A model generated the notes under the pieces. The model searched no databases. It saw only the letters and a program-made list of their open reading frames with translations, and had not been told where the DNA came from. Source: Bauldia sp. (GTDB lineage Bacteria > Pseudomonadota > Alphaproteobacteria > Rhizobiales > Kaistiaceae). From it: a stretch of 39,497 nt of DNA. The DNA lies in contig JALHRF010000023.1 of the NCBI GenBank assembly GCA_022841545.1, positions 1-39,497 of the forward strand, given 5' to 3'. Shown here piece after piece: positions 24,402 through 33,982 of the stretch. The position numbers and the translations under genes were made by a program. Each line of letters opens with the position of its first letter. Position 1 is the first letter of the stretch.

Positions 24402-26789
24402 ATGTTGCGGGCGTTTCGACGGGCCAAAGGCCGTCGCGGATACCGGCTTTCGGCGGTATCCGGTCGGTTCATCCTGTTCGGGCTGGTGGCTTGGGCTGCG
24501 CTGGCCGGTCCTGCGCTTGCGCAAACGGACGAGTCCGGGTTTCTCGTCGTCACCATCGGCTCCGACGACACGATCCGCGAGGTCGCCGAAAAATACCTGA
24601 GCGATCCGGACCTGTGGCCGGAGATTCTCCGTTCGTCCGGGGTCGAGTCGATCGCCGATCTCAGGCCGGGAATGGAGCTGCGCATCCCGGTCAACGAAAT
24701 CACCTCGGCCAATCAGGCGCTGGTCGAGTCGCTTGGGCAGATCCAGAAGGCGAACCTCGCCGGCGCGCAAATCTTCGCGCCGGACGAGATCGGCCGTGCG
24801 GTCGATCTCCACGAACAGGCGCTGGAGAAACGCATCCTCCGTGAGTGGCTCGCGACCAGGAGCCTTGCCGAGGCGTCCTTCACCGAGGCGACCATCGCGA
24901 TCGCGGTGGCCGAACGGAACCGGGACCGTGCCGCCGAGGCCCTCGTCACCGACCGCAACGGCAGCGTCGAGGGACAGCGGCCCGAGGACCTGGCATGGCG
25001 CGACCTTCAGCTCCGCTCGATCCTGATCGAGGAGGAGAAGGTGCGGACGCTGTCGGATTCGACCGCGCAGATCACCTTCCGCGATGCCAGCCGCCTGCGC
25101 CTCAACGCCAACTCCAACGCCGTGATCCGCCAGATGCGCTTCGACCCGCTGAGCAAGCGCGAGGAGGCGAAGGTCAGCCTGATCGAGGGCGATTTCTACG
25201 CCTTGCTGGCGGGGGAGAGCGACGATCGCAGCCGCTTCAGCGTCGAGATCCAGGATGTCGATGCGGTCATCGACTCGGGCGATTTCTGGGTCAGCAATGC
25301 CGCCGGCAGCGCCAAGTTCGCCAATTACGACGACGCACTGGTCCAGGTTGCCGCCAATGGCGGCGCCGTCACGCTCGGCCGGAACGAGGGGACCGTCGTC
25401 GACCAGGGCGAGAAGCCGCGCGCCGCGCTGGCGGTGCTGCCTCCCCCCGTGCTCGCCGGACCCGACGATGAAGGCATGGTCTACGTCACCGCGCCCGCGT
25501 TGAGCTGGGCGGCGGTCGAGGGGTCGGCCGGCTACTGGCTCGAGATTGCGAGCGACCAGAATTTCGAGCGGGTGGTCGAGAACGCCTTCGGCATTGGCGG
25601 CCCCGCCCATACGTCAAAGCCGCTCGCGGCGGGCGACTATTTCTGGCGGGTCTCGGCGCTTGACGGCTTCGGCCTGCCCGGCGAGCGGAGCGAGACCTGG
25701 CGCTTCCGGGTGACTCCCGACGACACCGCGCCGTTCCTGCGCATCGACCGGCCGGCGCGCGGCGCGATCTTCCGCGAGGCCTCGATCGACGTCTCGGGCG
25801 AGAGCGAGCCCGGGGCGGACGTTTCGGTCGATGCGGGCACGGTCGAGGTCGGCGTGAGCGGCGCCTTCCGCGCGACCATCATCGCTACGCCGGGCCAGAA
25901 CACGCTGGTCATCACCGCCACCGACCCGGCCGGCAACGTCACCACCGACGAGCGCCGCTTCGTCTACATGCCGGACGAGAACTCCGTGGTTGCCTACGAC
26001 CCGGCGATCCCGCGGCTCGCGCCGGCCCATTTCCTTTCGAATGGCGACGTGCTTTCGCTCGCCGGCACGACGACAGCGGACTCGGCGATCGAGATCCGCT
26101 CCGGCGACACGGTGCGCGCCGCGGCAGTCAGCGATGCCGCTGGGGCTTTCCGGGTCAATGTCCCGCTCGCCACCGACGCGGAGACGTTCACCTTCGCGGT
26201 GATCGCGCCGTCGGGCTTCGCGACGCTCGAGGAATTCGCGGTGACGGTCGACCGCGAGGCGCCGGCGATCGCGCTCGACCCGCTTCTTCCCTGGCTGACC
26301 GCCGAGGAGACGATCCGCATCGCCGGGACGACCGACCTGGCGGCGCGGCTCACCCTCAACGGCGCCGATGTCGCGGCGACCGACGGCCGCTTCGATGCGA
26401 GCGTGACGCTGGCCCCGGGCGAGAACCTGATCGAGCTGATCGCCACCGACCCGGCCGGCAACGTCAGGGTCGAGAAGGCGGTGGTGCGGCTCGATCGCGA
26501 TCCGCCCTCGCTGGTCAGCGCCGATGTTGCGCCGTCGACCGGGGGCGGCCAGGCGGTGCTGGCGATCGAGGTGGTGGCGGACGACGCCTCGGGTCTCGCC
26601 AAGGCGGCGCCCTTCGTGGTGGTTGCCGGCGAGAACAGCTACGAGGGCTACCTCCGCTACAACAAGGCGGCCAAGCGCTACCGCGGGACGGTGGTGGTGC
26701 CCGAGGCCGACCTTGCCGCGGCGCGTCTCGCGCGCGTCGAGCTTCAGGACGACGCCGGCAACCGGCAGGTCTTCGAGTTCCAGGAATAG
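24402..26789 (+). CDS. Exported LysM/FecR/Ig-like-repeat protein
   Basis: 795-aa envelope protein, first gene of a three-gene operon. ATG 24402 gives a good signal peptide (RRAKGRRGYRL, then a hydrophobic core, cleavage after GPALA). ATG 24348 is an in-frame alternative. Domains: a LysM-like segment (about 47-96; FLVVTIGSDDTIREVAEKYL, DLRPGMELRIP) that may bind glycan, a helical linker, and a FecR domain (about 216-340; TAQITFRDASRLRLN, IEGDFYALLAG, SGDFWVSN). An Fn3-like module follows (about 365-440; LSWAAVEGSAGYWLEI, GDYFWRVSALD), then at least three Ig-like/Big repeats recognisable by GENLIELIATDPAGNV-type ends. The FecR domain is here without an anti-sigma transmembrane segment, so it acts as an extracellular module. 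The PKD gene starts 20 bp downstream. The role is probably structural or sensory; the precise function is unknown. Confidence 0.85.
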   Translation: MLRAFRRAKGRRGYRLSAVSGRFILFGLVAWAALAGPALAQTDESGFLVVTIGSDDTIREVAEKYLSDPDLWPEILRSSGVESIADLRPGMELRIPVNEITSANQALVESLGQIQKANLAGAQIFAPDEIGRAVDLHEQALEKRILREWLATRSLAEASFTEATIAIAVAERNRDRAAEALVTDRNGSVEGQRPEDLAWRDLQLRSILIEEEKVRTLSDSTAQITFRDASRLRLNANSNAVIRQMRFDPLSKREEAKVSLIEGDFYALLAGESDDRSRFSVEIQDVDAVIDSGDFWVSNAAGSAKFANYDDALVQVAANGGAVTLGRNEGTVVDQGEKPRAALAVLPPPVLAGPDDEGMVYVTAPALSWAAVEGSAGYWLEIASDQNFERVVENAFGIGGPAHTSKPLAAGDYFWRVSALDGFGLPGERSETWRFRVTPDDTAPFLRIDRPARGAIFREASIDVSGESEPGADVSVDAGTVEVGVSGAFRATIIATPGQNTLVITATDPAGNVTTDERRFVYMPDENSVVAYDPAIPRLAPAHFLSNGDVLSLAGTTTADSAIEIRSGDTVRAAAVSDAAGAFRVNVPLATDAETFTFAVIAPSGFATLEEFAVTVDREAPAIALDPLLPWLTAEETIRIAGTTDLAARLTLNGADVAATDGRFDASVTLAPGENLIELIATDPAGNVRVEKAVVRLDRDPPSLVSADVAPSTGGGQAVLAIEVVADDASGLAKAAPFVVVAGENSYEGYLRYNKAAKRYRGTVVVPEADLAAARLARVELQDDAGNRQVFEFQE

Positions 26790-26809
26790 ACGAGGGACGG
26801 GACAGCGAT

Positions 26810-29800
26810 ATGCGGGGACGGGGAATTCTCGGCTTGCTCCTTCTCGGGGCGGTGGCGCTCGCCTTCATCCCCGAGGCGACCCACGGTCAGGAGACCGGAG
26901 AGCTCAAGGAGCCGCTGTTCGTTAACTACGGCGCCGCGGCCTCGATCCGCCAGGGCGACAACGATCACCATCAGGCGATCTACCTGAGCGTCCCCACCGG
27001 GACCATCGGGCCGCTTTATGTCCGCATCTTCGACCCGGACACCTTCAACCTCCACGACCAGATGGATCGGCGCAACGCGACCACGCAGACGCGCTTCTCC
27101 GTCTTCGGCGGCGACGGCGCGTTCATTCCCGCGCCCACCGACGCCGAGGCGCTGACGGAGGCGGAACTCACCGCCGGCACGAAGCTCGCCGAACAGACCT
27201 GGGGCCGCGACCGGCGCACCGACGGTCGCTGGGTGACGCTGGCCGAGGTCGATCCGGCCGACGGCGAGCAGGTCGGGGACCGCGTCGTCTTCCGTCTCGT
27301 GGTCGACGCCATCTCCGGACCGAACGGCAACCTCTACGACGTCGCGCTCTCGACCAGCGCGGATGAGAACGTCGCGCCGCCCGGCTTCCAGATGTTCGGC
27401 TATACCTCGACCATCCGCATGCCGCGGCGGGGGGTGTTGACCGAACTCCGCTTCCGTGTGCCCGACGGCCAGCGGACGCTGACCGTCGGCAATTTCGACG
27501 CCGCTTTCGGCGAGTCCTATGTCACCACGCCGCTTGCCTGGTATCCGCTCATCGCGTCGGGTCAGGGCGAATGGGCGGCCACCGACATAACCTTGCCGGA
27601 GCGCGACCAGGGCCAGATCGTCGCCGTCACGCTCAGCGGCGGCGACGAATACCCCAACGACGCCACCTTCTATGTGCGGGACGAGCAGGGCACGCTTCTC
27701 CCGTTCGAGCTGCCGCCGCGGCTGTTCACCCTCAACAACCGGCCGATCGCGCGGGTCGAATTCGCTGCGCCGGCGGTCTGCGGCCGGACGGTCTCGTTCT
27801 CCGGCGACCGCACCACCGACCCCGAGGGCGATCCGCTCGAGTTCGTCTGGCGCTTCGGCGACGGGACGAGCGAGCCGTCGCGGAACGCCACCCACACCTA
27901 TGCCGAGGACGGGCGCTATACCGCGACGCTGGAGGTGCGCGATCCCGGTCCGCAGCTCGGCCGCGGTTCGGCGGCGACGGTCAGTCTCTTCCTCAAGGAA
28001 CCGCCCGTCGCGCTGTCGCGGAAGCGGCAGCTCGTCGGCGCGGGCGAGGAGAGCGTTTTCGACGGTTCGCCCTCGACGGCGAGCAAGTGGCGGGTCGCGA
28101 CTCACCGCTGGGACTTCGGCGACGGCACCGCCGTGGTCGAGGGCGAGTCCGTCCCCCACGCCTTTGCCGCGCCGGGCCGGTACACCGTCACCCACACCAT
28201 CGTCGACGACTCGGGCCATGCCTGCAACACCGCCTCGGAAACCTTCGAGGTCGTCGTCAACGCCCAGCCGGTGGCGGCGGCGGGCGACGACCGCCGCATT
28301 GCGATCGGCGAGGAGACCGTCCTCGACGCTTCCGCCTCGAGCGACAGCGACGGGACGCTGGTCACCTTCGCCTGGGATTTCGGCGACGGGACGACCGGCG
28401 ACGGCGAACTGGTGCGCCACGCCTATGCCGTCCCCGGGACCTATACCGTCGGCCTGACGGTGAGCGACGACGCGGCCGTGGCCAACAGCAGCGCCTCGGA
28501 TTCCCTCACCATCATCGTCAACGACCCGCCCGTGCCCGAAGCCGGGGCGGACAAGTCGGTCGCCATCGGCCAGACCATCACCTTCGATGCCGCCGGCTCG
28601 CGCGACAGCGACGGACGGCTCGTCGGCCACGAATGGGACTTCGGCGACGGCAGTACGGCGAGCGGCGTGGTCGTCACCCATGCCTACGCCGCGCCGGGCA
28701 ACTACCCGGTGACGCTCACCGTCACCGACGATTCCACCACAAGGACGGCTTCGCAGAGCGATACCCTGTCGGTTCGCGTCAACGCGCCGCCGGTCGCCGA
28801 GGCCGGGGCCGACCGCCGCATCGCCATCGCCGAGGAGACCGTCTTCGATGCCGGCGGCAGTTCCGATCCCGACGGGACCATCGTCTCGTATTTCTGGGAT
28901 TTCGGTGACGGCAATACCGCCACCGGGGCGGTCGCGCCGCACCGCTACGATGCGCCCGGCACCTACATCGCGCGGCTCCGCGTCGATGACGGCTCGAAGG
29001 TCGCGAACAGCATCGACGGCGATGCACTTACGGTCATCGTCAACGATCCGCCGGTGCCCGAGGCCGGAGCCGACCGGAACGTCGCCATCGACGAACCGAT
29101 CGTCTTCGACGCCGGCGACTCTTTCGACCGCGATGGTGAGATCGTCGCCTACGACTGGAGCTTTGGCGACGGCGCCCATGCTTCGGGGCCGGTGGTCACG
29201 CATCAATATGCGAAGTCGGGGACCTATGAGGTCACCCTGAAGGTGACGGACGATTCGACGACCATCACCGATACCAGGAGCGACCGGCTCTCGGTGCGGG
29301 TCAACGAGCCGCCGGTTGCCGATGCCGGTCCGGATCAGCTGGTCACGGCGAGCCTCGTCCAGTTCGACGGCTCGGCCTCGGGAGATGCCGACGACAGCAT
29401 TTCGGCCTACGCATGGGATTTCGGCGATGGTGGGACCGGCGAGGGGCCGTCGCCGACCCATGTCTATGCCGAGCCCGGCACCTACGAGGTGACGCTCACC
29501 GTCACCGACGCATCGGAGACCATCCGCAACACGGCGAAGGACACGATGCAGGTCGTGGTCAACGCCCGTCCCATCGCCGACGCCGGGCCCGACCTCGTCG
29601 CTGCGCCCGGCGAGACGGTTACCCTGCAAGGTAATCGCTCGCTCGATCCCGATGGCGATATCGCGGCCTATGAATGGGACTTCGGCGACGGTGCGACGGC
29701 AAACGGCGAGATCGTGCGCAACGCCTTCGATAAGCCCGGCACATACTCGGTTCAGCTCACCGTCCGCGACGACACCGGCCAGGACGAGGCCTTCGATCAT

Positions 29801-32185
29801 GCCGAGGCCACGGTGTTCGTCAATGCGCCCCCGGTCGCCGAAGCCGGCGCCGATGTGGTCGCGGCGCCCGGCGACGAAGTCGGCTTCACCGCGGCCGCTT
29901 CCTTCGACAGCGACGGGACGATCGCCAGCTACCGCTGGGATTTCAGCGACCTCGCCGAGCCGATGGAGGGGGCAGAGGTCACCCGTACATTCGCCGCGCC
30001 AGGGGTCTACAGCGCGCAGCTCACCGTCACGGACGACAGTGGCGCCTCCAACGGCGTTGCGGTCGATTCGCTGCGCATCGCCATCAACCACCAGCCGGTC
30101 GCGGACGCGGGTCCGCGCATCGTCACGGATGCCACCACCATCACCTTCGACGGCACGCGCTCGCTCGACGCCGATGGCGATCCGCTGACCTATGCGTGGG
30201 ATTTCGGCGACGGGACGGCCGGGACCGGCGCCATCGTCACGCATACTTATGCGACGGGCGGCGCCTACCCGGTTGTGCTCACCGTCGACGACGGCACCGG
30301 CCTCGGGAACGCCTCGGCGCGCACGGCTCTCGAGGTGGCGATCAACCACGCGCCAATCGCGGTGGCAGGCGAGAACCAGCAGGTCTGCACCGGCGACATC
30401 GTGGTCCTCGATGGCAGCAAGTCGTCCGACGCCGAGGGCGGCGTGCTCCGCTACGCCTGGGACTTCGGCGACGGCACCGGATCGGAAATCGTCAACCCGA
30501 CCAAGTCCTACACAAAGGGCGGCACCTATCCGGTGACGCTGACCGTGCGCGACGATGCCGGTCTCGGCAACAGCGTCAGCACCGACCAGATCGCGGTCCG
30601 CGTCGACCAGGGTCCCGTGGCCCATGCCGGCGACGATATCCTCGCCTGCGCCGGAACCCAGGTCCAGTTCGACGGAACCGGGTCGACCGACATCGATGGC
30701 GTCGTCAACAGCTTCACCTGGGATTTCGGCGACGGCGATTCCGGCGGCGGCGAGACGCCCGCGCACATCTATGAGCGGCCGGGCGACTATCGCGTCTTCC
30801 TCACCATCGAGGGCGAGAAGGCCGGCATCTGCAGCTCCACCTCGACTGACGAAGTCATGGTGAAGATCATCGAGGGGCCGGTCGCGGTCATCGCTGCGCC
30901 CTCCGCGGTGCCGATCACCGAGACAGTGGCCTTCGACGGTTCCGCCTCGCACATGGCCGAGGGCAACATCACCGCCTATGAGTGGGACTTCGGTGACGGG
31001 ACCACGGCGACGGGTGCGACCGCATCGCACCTTTATGCCGACCCCGGCATCTACGCCGTGTCGCTGACGCTGCGGAGCGACTCGACCTCGCCCACCTGCC
31101 AGACCGTCTCGGCGCGCCACCTGATCCGGGTCAACGCCGCTCCGGTCGCGGCGGCAGGCGAGGACAAGCAGGTTGCGGCGGGCGAGGAGACGGTATTCGA
31201 CGCCTCCGGCTCGAGCGACCCGGACGGCGGCATCGTCGCCTACGACTGGGACTTCGGCGACGGCACCACCGCGGCCGGCATCGCGGTTCGCCACCGCTAT
31301 GCGGCGGCCGGAACCTACACCGCGACGCTCACCGTCCGCGACGATGCCAACCTGGCCAATTCGTCCGCGACCGACACGCTGATGGTGACCGTAAATCCGG
31401 CCGCCGCGCCGGCGGTCGAGGGACCCGCGGTCGCCTGCATTGCCGAGGAGGTCACCTGGGCGGCGGCGGCGCCGCGCGACGGCGCGTCCTACCGCCTCAT
31501 CTTCGGCGACGGCGAAGAAGCCGCGGCGGCGCAGGCGACGCGCGCCTACCGGAGCCACGGCCGCTTCAGCCTCGTGCTCGTGGCCGACGACGGCAAGGGA
31601 CAGGCCAACAGCGTCCAGCAGGCGACGCGGGTCGTCCATGTCAACCGGCCGCCCTTTGCCGAGGCCGGGCCGGACCGGCTGGTCTGCCCGGGCGACACGG
31701 TGCGCTTCGACGCTAGCGCGTCCCGCGATCTCGACGGCGCGATCGGCGCGTACCGCTGGGACTTCGGCGACGGCGCGACGGCGGACGGGGTCGGCGCCAG
31801 CCATGTCTACGCCAAGCCGGGGACGTACACCGTGTCGCTGACCGTCATCGACGACGCCGGCTCGAACTGCTCCGCGACCACCGACACCATGACCGTGGTC
31901 GTCAATGCGCCGCCGGTGGCCGATGGCGGGGCGGATCGCGAGGTGTGGATCGGCGGCGCCAACGATGCGATCCTCCTCGACGGCACGGCCTCGCGCGATC
32001 CCGACGGACAGGCGCTGACCCACGACTGGCAGATCGGCGACCTGGGCAGCGAGAGCGGCGCGCGGGTCCGCACCACGCTGTCGACGCCGGGCGAGATTCC
32101 GGTCACGTTGACGGTGAGCGACACGTCCGGTCTTGCCTGCGGCGTCGCGTCCAGTACGTTCACGATTCTTGCCAAGCCGCGATAG
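26810..32185 (+). CDS. Giant exported PKD-repeat protein (about 17 repeats)
   Basis: 1791-aa exported protein. The signal peptide is MRGRGILGLLLLGAVALAF, with the mature part near QETGE. Residues 30 to about 310 are a unique N-terminal domain that I do not recognise (VNYGAAASIRQGDNDHHQAIY). From about 315 to the end are roughly 17 PKD domains of about 85-90 residues, each with NxPPVAxAG, a central WDFGDG and PGTYxVTLTVxD. Repeat 9 has WDFSDL, and repeats 15 and 17 are degenerate (FGDGEE; IGDLGS). Several repeats carry Cys pairs that would fit disulfides (e.g. CPGD with NCSA), consistent with export. There is no sorting signal, transmembrane helix or enzymatic domain. PKD arrays usually form extended stalks that bind proteins or glycans. 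The coding strand is supported by repeat conservation; the very long opposite-strand frame is a shadow. Confidence 0.93.
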   Translation: MRGRGILGLLLLGAVALAFIPEATHGQETGELKEPLFVNYGAAASIRQGDNDHHQAIYLSVPTGTIGPLYVRIFDPDTFNLHDQMDRRNATTQTRFSVFGGDGAFIPAPTDAEALTEAELTAGTKLAEQTWGRDRRTDGRWVTLAEVDPADGEQVGDRVVFRLVVDAISGPNGNLYDVALSTSADENVAPPGFQMFGYTSTIRMPRRGVLTELRFRVPDGQRTLTVGNFDAAFGESYVTTPLAWYPLIASGQGEWAATDITLPERDQGQIVAVTLSGGDEYPNDATFYVRDEQGTLLPFELPPRLFTLNNRPIARVEFAAPAVCGRTVSFSGDRTTDPEGDPLEFVWRFGDGTSEPSRNATHTYAEDGRYTATLEVRDPGPQLGRGSAATVSLFLKEPPVALSRKRQLVGAGEESVFDGSPSTASKWRVATHRWDFGDGTAVVEGESVPHAFAAPGRYTVTHTIVDDSGHACNTASETFEVVVNAQPVAAAGDDRRIAIGEETVLDASASSDSDGTLVTFAWDFGDGTTGDGELVRHAYAVPGTYTVGLTVSDDAAVANSSASDSLTIIVNDPPVPEAGADKSVAIGQTITFDAAGSRDSDGRLVGHEWDFGDGSTASGVVVTHAYAAPGNYPVTLTVTDDSTTRTASQSDTLSVRVNAPPVAEAGADRRIAIAEETVFDAGGSSDPDGTIVSYFWDFGDGNTATGAVAPHRYDAPGTYIARLRVDDGSKVANSIDGDALTVIVNDPPVPEAGADRNVAIDEPIVFDAGDSFDRDGEIVAYDWSFGDGAHASGPVVTHQYAKSGTYEVTLKVTDDSTTITDTRSDRLSVRVNEPPVADAGPDQLVTASLVQFDGSASGDADDSISAYAWDFGDGGTGEGPSPTHVYAEPGTYEVTLTVTDASETIRNTAKDTMQVVVNARPIADAGPDLVAAPGETVTLQGNRSLDPDGDIAAYEWDFGDGATANGEIVRNAFDKPGTYSVQLTVRDDTGQDEAFDHAEATVFVNAPPVAEAGADVVAAPGDEVGFTAAASFDSDGTIASYRWDFSDLAEPMEGAEVTRTFAAPGVYSAQLTVTDDSGASNGVAVDSLRIAINHQPVADAGPRIVTDATTITFDGTRSLDADGDPLTYAWDFGDGTAGTGAIVTHTYATGGAYPVVLTVDDGTGLGNASARTALEVAINHAPIAVAGENQQVCTGDIVVLDGSKSSDAEGGVLRYAWDFGDGTGSEIVNPTKSYTKGGTYPVTLTVRDDAGLGNSVSTDQIAVRVDQGPVAHAGDDILACAGTQVQFDGTGSTDIDGVVNSFTWDFGDGDSGGGETPAHIYERPGDYRVFLTIEGEKAGICSSTSTDEVMVKIIEGPVAVIAAPSAVPITETVAFDGSASHMAEGNITAYEWDFGDGTTATGATASHLYADPGIYAVSLTLRSDSTSPTCQTVSARHLIRVNAAPVAAAGEDKQVAAGEETVFDASGSSDPDGGIVAYDWDFGDGTTAAGIAVRHRYAAAGTYTATLTVRDDANLANSSATDTLMVTVNPAAAPAVEGPAVACIAEEVTWAAAAPRDGASYRLIFGDGEEAAAAQATRAYRSHGRFSLVLVADDGKGQANSVQQATRVVHVNRPPFAEAGPDRLVCPGDTVRFDASASRDLDGAIGAYRWDFGDGATADGVGASHVYAKPGTYTVSLTVIDDAGSNCSATTDTMTVVVNAPPVADGGADREVWIGGANDAILLDGTASRDPDGQALTHDWQIGDLGSESGARVRTTLSTPGEIPVTLTVSDTSGLACGVASSTFTILAKPR

Positions 32186-32209
32186 CGGCCGGCGCCGGCG
32201 GGGTCGAGA

Positions 32210-33979
32210 ATGCCGAGGCTCAACCTTCGCAACAAGCTGCTCTTGTTCGCGGTGGTGATTGCGATCATTCCGCTGCTCATTGCCGGGCAGTCGCTGATTC
32301 GCATCGCCCGCGACGAGATGAAGAGCTCGGCCAACGAACAGCTCGTCGCCACCACGCGCCAGGTCGCCGACGAGATCGACACCTACTTCGACGAGACGCT
32401 GATGGCGCCGCTTCTCCTCATCCGGAGCGCGCTCGACGACGAGAAGCTCGGCATCGAGGAGAAGATCGCGCTCCTCACGCACGGCATCGCCGACCTCACC
32501 GACGTGGTTGCCCTGCAGATCACCATCGAGGGCGGCAACCTCCCGCTCGTCGTCTCGCAGGACCGCTACGCCGAGGTGCTCCGGGCGGCCGGCATCGATC
32601 CGCTCACCGTGCTCCGCACCGCACCCGACGTCATGGGCGCGTTCATCGCCTCGGGCGCGGCGCGCGAGATCAGGGTCGACTTCGTGCCGCAGCCCGGCGA
32701 CTGGATCGCCACCGTCATGCTGCCGCTCGAGGCGCCGGTCGCCAACCAGCGCGCCGCCTTCTCGGCTCGCGTCAACCTTGCCCGCCTCGGCGCGGCGGTG
32801 GCAGGCCACCCGTTCCAGCAGACCGGCACCATCGACATCATCGATGCCGACGGTCAGGCGGTGCTCGCCGATGCGGCGATGGACCTCACCGGCCGCGCCA
32901 TCGCGCAGGCGGCGCTCGGCCGGATCGCGTCGGGCACGCCGGTGATCGCGGTGGAATCCTACCAGGGCCCGGACGGCGAGCTGGCGCTCGGCGCCTTCGC
33001 CGTGCCGGGCGCGATTCCCTGGGCGGTGCTGGTCGAGAAGAGCGAGGCGGACGCCTATTTCGCCGTGGGCGAGATGATCCGGAGCCTCGGCATCTGGATC
33101 GCGGTCGGGCTGGTCGCGGCGGCGCTCGGCGCGCTGGTCTTCGCCTTTCGCATCAGCCGGCCGATCCTCAGGATCGGCGAGGCGGCCACCGAGGTCGGCA
33201 AGGGCAATTTTTCGGCGCGCGTCACCGACGTCCATACCCGCGACGAGATCGGCGACCTCGCCGGCCGCATCAACACCATGATCGTCCAGATCAACGAGCG
33301 GTTCCAGCTCGCCAAGTTCGTCTCCGGCGGCACCATCGCCGCGATCCAGAAGTCCGACAGCGGCGGCGTCCGGCTGGGCGGCGAGCGGCGCGTGGTGGCG
33401 ATCCTCTTCGCCGATATCCGCGGCTACACGGCGTTTGCCGAGCCGCGCTCGCCGGAGACGGTCGTCGAGGTGCTCAATTCCTATTTCCAGCGGCTCGCCG
33501 ATATCGTCTCCGCGCATCGCGGCGACATCGACAAATATGTCGGCGACCAGATCATGGCGGTCTTCCTCGGCGAGGCCATGGCCGCCGATTCGACCGCCTG
33601 CTGCCTCGCCATCCAGGACGCCATGGACGAGCTCAAGGCCGAGCATCCCGAATGGGGCCTCGACATCGGCATCGGCGTGGATATGGGCGACGTGGTGATG
33701 GGGGCGATGGGGTCGAAGGAGCGGATGGACTACACCGTGCTCGGCGACCACGTGAACCTCGCCGCGCGGCTCTGCTCCTACGCGGCCGCGCGGCAGAGCA
33801 TCGTCTCGGCCGCGGTGGCGGAGAAGGTCAGGACCAATCCCGCCTTCCGCCTCGAGGCGCTCGAGCCGATCAAGGTCAAGGGCAAGAGCGCATCGCTCAA
33901 CGTCTTTTCGGTGACCAGGGCGAGAGCGGAGGCCGACCGCGCCCCGCCGCACGCCGTGGTCGCGGAGAAGGTGGACTGA
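32210..33979 (+). CDS. Membrane-bound class III adenylate cyclase with sensory and HAMP domains
   Basis: 589-aa receptor cyclase. TM1 is residues 9-30, a Cache-like periplasmic region runs from about 31 to 288, TM2 is 293-313, and HAMP is about 314-366 (ISRPILRIGEAATEVGKGNF). The catalytic domain follows from 395. Metal-binding Asp402 (ILFADIRGYTAF) and Asp446 (DKYVGDQIMAVF) are present. The substrate-specifying pair appears to be Lys442 and Thr509 (MDYTVLGDHVNLAARL), with Asn516 and Arg520 for transition-state binding, so an active class IIIb adenylate rather than guanylate cyclase is predicted. It starts 24 bp after the PKD gene, so periplasmic signals possibly involving the FecR/PKD proteins could control cAMP. 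It ends 3 bp from the convergent gabD-like gene, with no visible terminator between. Confidence 0.93.
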   Translation: MPRLNLRNKLLLFAVVIAIIPLLIAGQSLIRIARDEMKSSANEQLVATTRQVADEIDTYFDETLMAPLLLIRSALDDEKLGIEEKIALLTHGIADLTDVVALQITIEGGNLPLVVSQDRYAEVLRAAGIDPLTVLRTAPDVMGAFIASGAAREIRVDFVPQPGDWIATVMLPLEAPVANQRAAFSARVNLARLGAAVAGHPFQQTGTIDIIDADGQAVLADAAMDLTGRAIAQAALGRIASGTPVIAVESYQGPDGELALGAFAVPGAIPWAVLVEKSEADAYFAVGEMIRSLGIWIAVGLVAAALGALVFAFRISRPILRIGEAATEVGKGNFSARVTDVHTRDEIGDLAGRINTMIVQINERFQLAKFVSGGTIAAIQKSDSGGVRLGGERRVVAILFADIRGYTAFAEPRSPETVVEVLNSYFQRLADIVSAHRGDIDKYVGDQIMAVFLGEAMAADSTACCLAIQDAMDELKAEHPEWGLDIGIGVDMGDVVMGAMGSKERMDYTVLGDHVNLAARLCSYAAARQSIVSAAVAEKVRTNPAFRLEALEPIKVKGKSASLNVFSVTRARAEADRAPPHAVVAEKVD

Positions 33980-33982
33980 GGC

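Noticed and set aside
26744-33952. A 2402-codon open frame on the minus strand across the PKD and cyclase genes
   Set aside because: Its product is rich in Arg, Asp, Val and Gly with no domains. It is the antisense image of the GC-biased PKD codons, whose plus-strand product has clear repeats, a signal peptide and a matching operon.
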